DNA of 64,000 nucleotides from Lachnospiraceae bacterium (GTDB taxonomy: Bacteria > Bacillota > Clostridia > Lachnospirales > Lachnospiraceae). The position numbers and the translations under genes are program-made. Below are positions 61,645 through 64,000 of the stretch, piece after piece. Position 1 is the stretch's first letter. Each line of letters starts with the position of its first letter. The stretch lies in the NCBI GenBank assembly GCA_017441295.1, contig JAFRYA010000037.1, positions 1-64,000 on the forward strand. The letters run 5' to 3'. The notes below the pieces were generated by a model, which saw only the letters and a list, made by a program, of their open reading frames with translations, was not told the origin of the DNA and made no database searches.

Positions 61645-62922
61645 ATGGAGAAAAATATAGAAACAAAATGCGTTCAGGCAGGCTATACTCCGAAGAATGG
61701 AGAACCGCGTCAGATCCCGATAATTCAGAGCACTACTTTCAAGTATGACAACAGCGAGTTCATGGGCAAGCTGTTTGATCTGGAAGAGAGCGGATACTTT
61801 TACAGCAGACTGCAGAATCCAACCTGTGACGCTGTAGCGGAGAAGATATGCCGGATGGAAGGCGGAGAGGCTGCAGTACTGACCGGTTCAGGACAGGCAG
61901 CGAACTTTTACGCAATATTTAATATCTGCGAAGCCGGTGATCATTTTATTGCGTCATCGTCTATTTACGGAGGCACATACAACCTGTTCGGTGTCACCAT
62001 GAAGAAGATGGGCATCGAGTGCACCTTCGTGGATCAGACACTGCCGAAAGAAGAGCTGGCTAAATTCTTCAGGCCTAACACCAAATGCTTATTTGGAGAG
62101 ACGCTGACCAATCCGAATGTAAATGTTCTGGATTTTGAAAAGTTCGCGTCACTGGCTCATGAGCACGGCGTTCCTTTTATCGTAGACAATACCTTTGCGA
62201 CCCCGATCAACTGCAGACCTTTCGAGTTCGGAGCGGACATAGTTGTCCATTCAACCACTAAGTATATGGATGGACACGCTGCCACAATAGGAGGTGTTAT
62301 TGTGGACAGCGGCAATTTTGACTGGATGGCCCATAAGGATAAATATCCGGGCCTTTGCACACCGGACGAATCTTATCATGGAATTATCTACGCCGAGCGT
62401 TTTGGCAGGAAGGCATATATTACCAAAGCAGTTGCCCAGCTTATGAGAGACCTGGGCAGCGTCCAGTCACCTCAGAACGCCTTCTACCTGAATCTGGGGC
62501 TGGAATCACTTCATGTCCGCATGCCTAAACACTGCGAAAACGCGCTTAAAGTGGCCAAATATTTAAGAGATCATGAGAAAATAGCATGGGTTAAATATCC
62601 GGGGCTTGAAACTGACCCTGAACATGCTATGGCAATGAAATATATGCCGAACGGCACCACAGGAGTACTGTGCTTTGGCATAAAAGGCGACAGAGAAGAT
62701 GCGGAAAAGTTCATGGACAATCTGAAACTGGCATTTATTGAGACACACGTTTCTGATTCACACACATGTCTTTTGCATCCTGCCAGCCATACACACAGGC
62801 AGATGAGCGATGAACAGCTGAAGGCTGCAGGTGTTGCGCCTGACCTTATCAGGTTCTCATGCGGCCTGGAAAACGCAGAAGACATAATCGCTGATCTGGA
62901 GCAGGCACTGGCTCTTATTTAA
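61645..62922 (+). CDS. O-acetylhomoserine aminocarboxypropyltransferase (sulfhydrylase), PLP enzyme
   Basis: 425 residues from ATG 61645 (AGAGG seven bases upstream; ATG 61639 is too close). A Cys/Met-metabolism PLP enzyme: the phosphate-binding SGQAANF, the aromatic YGGTYNLF, the FIVDNTFATP loop and the Schiff-base lysine in HSTTKYMDGH are present. The length of about 425 favours MetY-type O-acetylhomoserine sulfhydrylase over cystathionine lyases, but methionine gamma-lyase is a possible alternative. A GcvH-like gene follows after 75 bases without a terminator. Confidence 0.88.
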   Translation: MEKNIETKCVQAGYTPKNGEPRQIPIIQSTTFKYDNSEFMGKLFDLEESGYFYSRLQNPTCDAVAEKICRMEGGEAAVLTGSGQAANFYAIFNICEAGDHFIASSSIYGGTYNLFGVTMKKMGIECTFVDQTLPKEELAKFFRPNTKCLFGETLTNPNVNVLDFEKFASLAHEHGVPFIVDNTFATPINCRPFEFGADIVVHSTTKYMDGHAATIGGVIVDSGNFDWMAHKDKYPGLCTPDESYHGIIYAERFGRKAYITKAVAQLMRDLGSVQSPQNAFYLNLGLESLHVRMPKHCENALKVAKYLRDHEKIAWVKYPGLETDPEHAMAMKYMPNGTTGVLCFGIKGDREDAEKFMDNLKLAFIETHVSDSHTCLLHPASHTHRQMSDEQLKAAGVAPDLIRFSCGLENAEDIIADLEQALALI

Positions 62923-62925
62923 GGG

Positions 62926-62954
62926 TTGCAAATAGTCTTAATATGATTTAAATT
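62926..62954 (+). promoter_or_regulatory. Possible promoter for the GcvH-like gene
   Basis: TTGCAA at 62926-62931, 17-bp spacer, TAAATT at 62949-62954, just after the stop of the preceding gene. Confidence 0.45.
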
Positions 62955-62997
62955 CTGTAATGTAATTAAAAGCTGCATACTAAAAGGAGACTTGATC

Positions 62998-63372
62998 ATG
63001 TATTATCCGGATGACGTTAAGTACAGCAGTGAGCATACATGGGCTCAGATTGAAGGAGATACAGCCAGGATAGGCATCACAGACTTCGGTCAGGAACAGA
63101 TGGGAGATGTGTTATATATTGATTTTCCGAATGTCGGCGTCAATATAGGCGCGGGTGAAGTCCTGCTGGAGATTGAAACATCAGACACCGGCCAGACGGT
63201 ATATAGTCCGCTCAGCGGCGAGATAACCGCAATAAACAGAGACGTGGACGATTCTCCTGAACTTATCAATGAAGATCCCTATGGAGCATGGATAGTTGAA
63301 ATGCTTCTGTCGGATCCTGATGAGGAAGAGGATCTGATGGATGCGGACGAGTATGAAGAATATGTTGAATGA
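62998..63372 (+). CDS. Glycine cleavage H-protein-like, lipoyl lysine missing
   Basis: 124 residues from ATG 62998 (AAGGAGA upstream). The whole fold matches GcvH: KYSSEHTWAQIEGDTARIGI, then FGQEQMGD and SPELINEDPYGAW. The lipoyl hairpin, normally ESVKAASDIY, reads ETSDTGQTVY without a gap, so the lysine that carries lipoate is Asp. The only lysine in the protein is Lys8. The C-terminal tail is extremely acidic. It therefore cannot be a normal lipoylated H protein. No gcvT or gcvP genes are near; the neighbour is a sulfur-transfer PLP enzyme. Its role is unknown. Confidence 0.88.
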   Translation: MYYPDDVKYSSEHTWAQIEGDTARIGITDFGQEQMGDVLYIDFPNVGVNIGAGEVLLEIETSDTGQTVYSPLSGEITAINRDVDDSPELINEDPYGAWIVEMLLSDPDEEEDLMDADEYEEYVE

Positions 63373-63391
63373 TATGTCTTAATAAAAACAG

Positions 63392-63419
63392 AGCCGCCTC
63401 GTTATGAGGCGGCTTTTTC
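63392..63419. terminator. Bidirectional terminator
   Basis: Perfect 9-bp stem AGCCGCCTC (63392-63400) with GAGGCGGCT (63406-63414), loop GTTAT, T run on the plus strand and T-rich tail on the minus strand. Serves the GcvH-like gene and the convergent YdcF-like gene. Confidence 0.93.
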
Positions 63420-63421
63420 TT

Positions 63422-64000
63422 TTATAACATCTCTCCGAAATACGAGAACAGGAACAGCAAAACTGTAACAATAAACGCGGCAATGCAGAACCTTATATGA
63501 GGCTTCATGCTGCGTTTCATCAGCGCGATGTATTCTCTGATAAATGCGTTCGGCCAGAAATACCATTTGGTCTTTGCACCCATTCCGTCGGCTTTCAGCT
63601 CAACTTTATTAGCATATATTCCGCTCCTCAGTACATGGTAGTTGGTGGTTGAAAATGCCACATTTGAGTATGGGTCGATTTCCTGGATAATATGTTTGGA
63701 ATTCATCAGATTCTGGAAAGTGTTCGCTGACTGATCCTCTATTATTATCTGTTCTTCAGGTACGCCTTTTGAAATGAGATAGTTGGTCATGGCCTGCGCT
63801 TCTGAGATAGCCTCATCGCTTCCTTTGCCGCCGGATGGTATATAAATGGCGGATTTGCCAGTCAGGAGTTTCTGTTTGGTGTTGAACTCAATGGCTCTGT
63901 CAACCCTGCCGCGGATGAGCGGAAGGAGTGAACCGTCTTTAGCTATGGAGCAGCCAAGGATGATGATGAAATCTTTATTATATGTCGGCACATGTCTGGC
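63422..64000 (-). CDS. YdcF family (ElyC/SanA/YdcF-like) protein, 3' part
   Basis: At least 192 codons, open past the window edge; the GTG at 63991 is an internal codon rather than a convincing start, since relatives have membrane helices before this point. The DUF218 domain is visible: FIIILGCSIAKDG, RGRVDRAIEF, IPSGGKGSDE, EDQSANTFQNL and STTNYHVLRSG. One membrane helix closes the protein (FCIAAFIVTVLLFLFSYFG). Family members are linked to envelope polysaccharide or peptidoglycan metabolism; no activity can be assigned here. Confidence 0.85.
   Translation of the reverse strand, partial: ARHVPTYNKDFIIILGCSIAKDGSLLPLIRGRVDRAIEFNTKQKLLTGKSAIYIPSGGKGSDEAISEAQAMTNYLISKGVPEEQIIIEDQSANTFQNLMNSKHIIQEIDPYSNVAFSTTNYHVLRSGIYANKVELKADGMGAKTKWYFWPNAFIREYIALMKRSMKPHIRFCIAAFIVTVLLFLFSYFGEML

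Overview
The window reads as a chromosomal segment of an anaerobic, low-to-moderate-GC Firmicute of the class Clostridia, most likely a gut or rumen lineage such as Lachnospiraceae or a relative. This rests on the gene families and their order (pta-ackA-rpmF, plsX-acpP-rnc-smc, nusB-xseA-xseB-ispA-dxs-tlyA-nadK, rnfCDGEAB), on GerW and SpoVB-type sporulation families, on frequent AGGAGG Shine-Dalgarno (SD) sites, on sigma-A promoters of the TTGACA-17-TATAAT kind, and on standard use of TAA, TAG and TGA as stops. The exact genus is inference.

Layout. 1-4195: end of ribosomal protein S1, rsmD, coaD, an unknown coiled-coil protein, a WalJ-type metallo-hydrolase and tmcAL. 4199-6820: the acetate-forming pair pta-ackA and rpmF under its own consensus promoter. 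6830-8176: gdhA on the opposite strand with its own promoter. 8265-14829: lipid, RNA and chromosome genes plsX, acpP, rnc, smc, rnhB and a YraN gene. 14847-18824: rpsU, phoH, ybeY, a SpoVB/MurJ-like flippase and a small four-helix membrane protein. 18825-19255: a 430-base gap holding an ordered array of ten short inverted half-sites, the most striking unexplained structure here. 19256-25459: an unknown small protein, a DUF2953 gene, gerW, rpmB, an Asp23 protein, a FakA-like kinase and recG. 25560-29109: ddl, murF and an exonuclease-like gene. 29127-34085: a complete Rnf complex in the order C-D-G-E-A-B. 34188-42167: MATE exporter, CBS protein, tyrS, alaS, a zinc-ribbon membrane protein, rlmH and a second Asp23 protein. 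42225-50317: nusB, exonuclease VII, isoprenoid genes, tlyA, nadK, gpmI and secG. 50364-51186: smpB and the tmRNA gene ssrA.

The stretch after ssrA looks accessory. The 3' end of the tmRNA is repeated as fragments at 51235-51409. Beyond lie a MerR-like DNA-binding protein, an AraC regulator divergent from an esterase and a family 2 glycoside hydrolase (a small carbohydrate-use locus), an ECF transporter S component, and two tandem Old-Yellow-Enzyme/FAD oxidoreductases of which one is cut by a single in-frame stop. The window closes with an O-acetylhomoserine sulfhydrylase, a GcvH-like protein that has lost its lipoyl lysine, and the 3' part of a YdcF-family gene.

How it works together: Pta and AckA make ATP from acetyl-CoA, and Rnf couples ferredoxin oxidation to NAD and an ion gradient. 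GdhA assimilates ammonia. The long operons supply translation, cell-wall, isoprenoid and DNA-repair functions. Points worth a second look are the 18890-19193 array, the lysine-less GcvH, the SD-in-loop hairpins before rpmF, rpsU and rpmB, the ssrA 3'-end fragments and the broken oxidoreductase.
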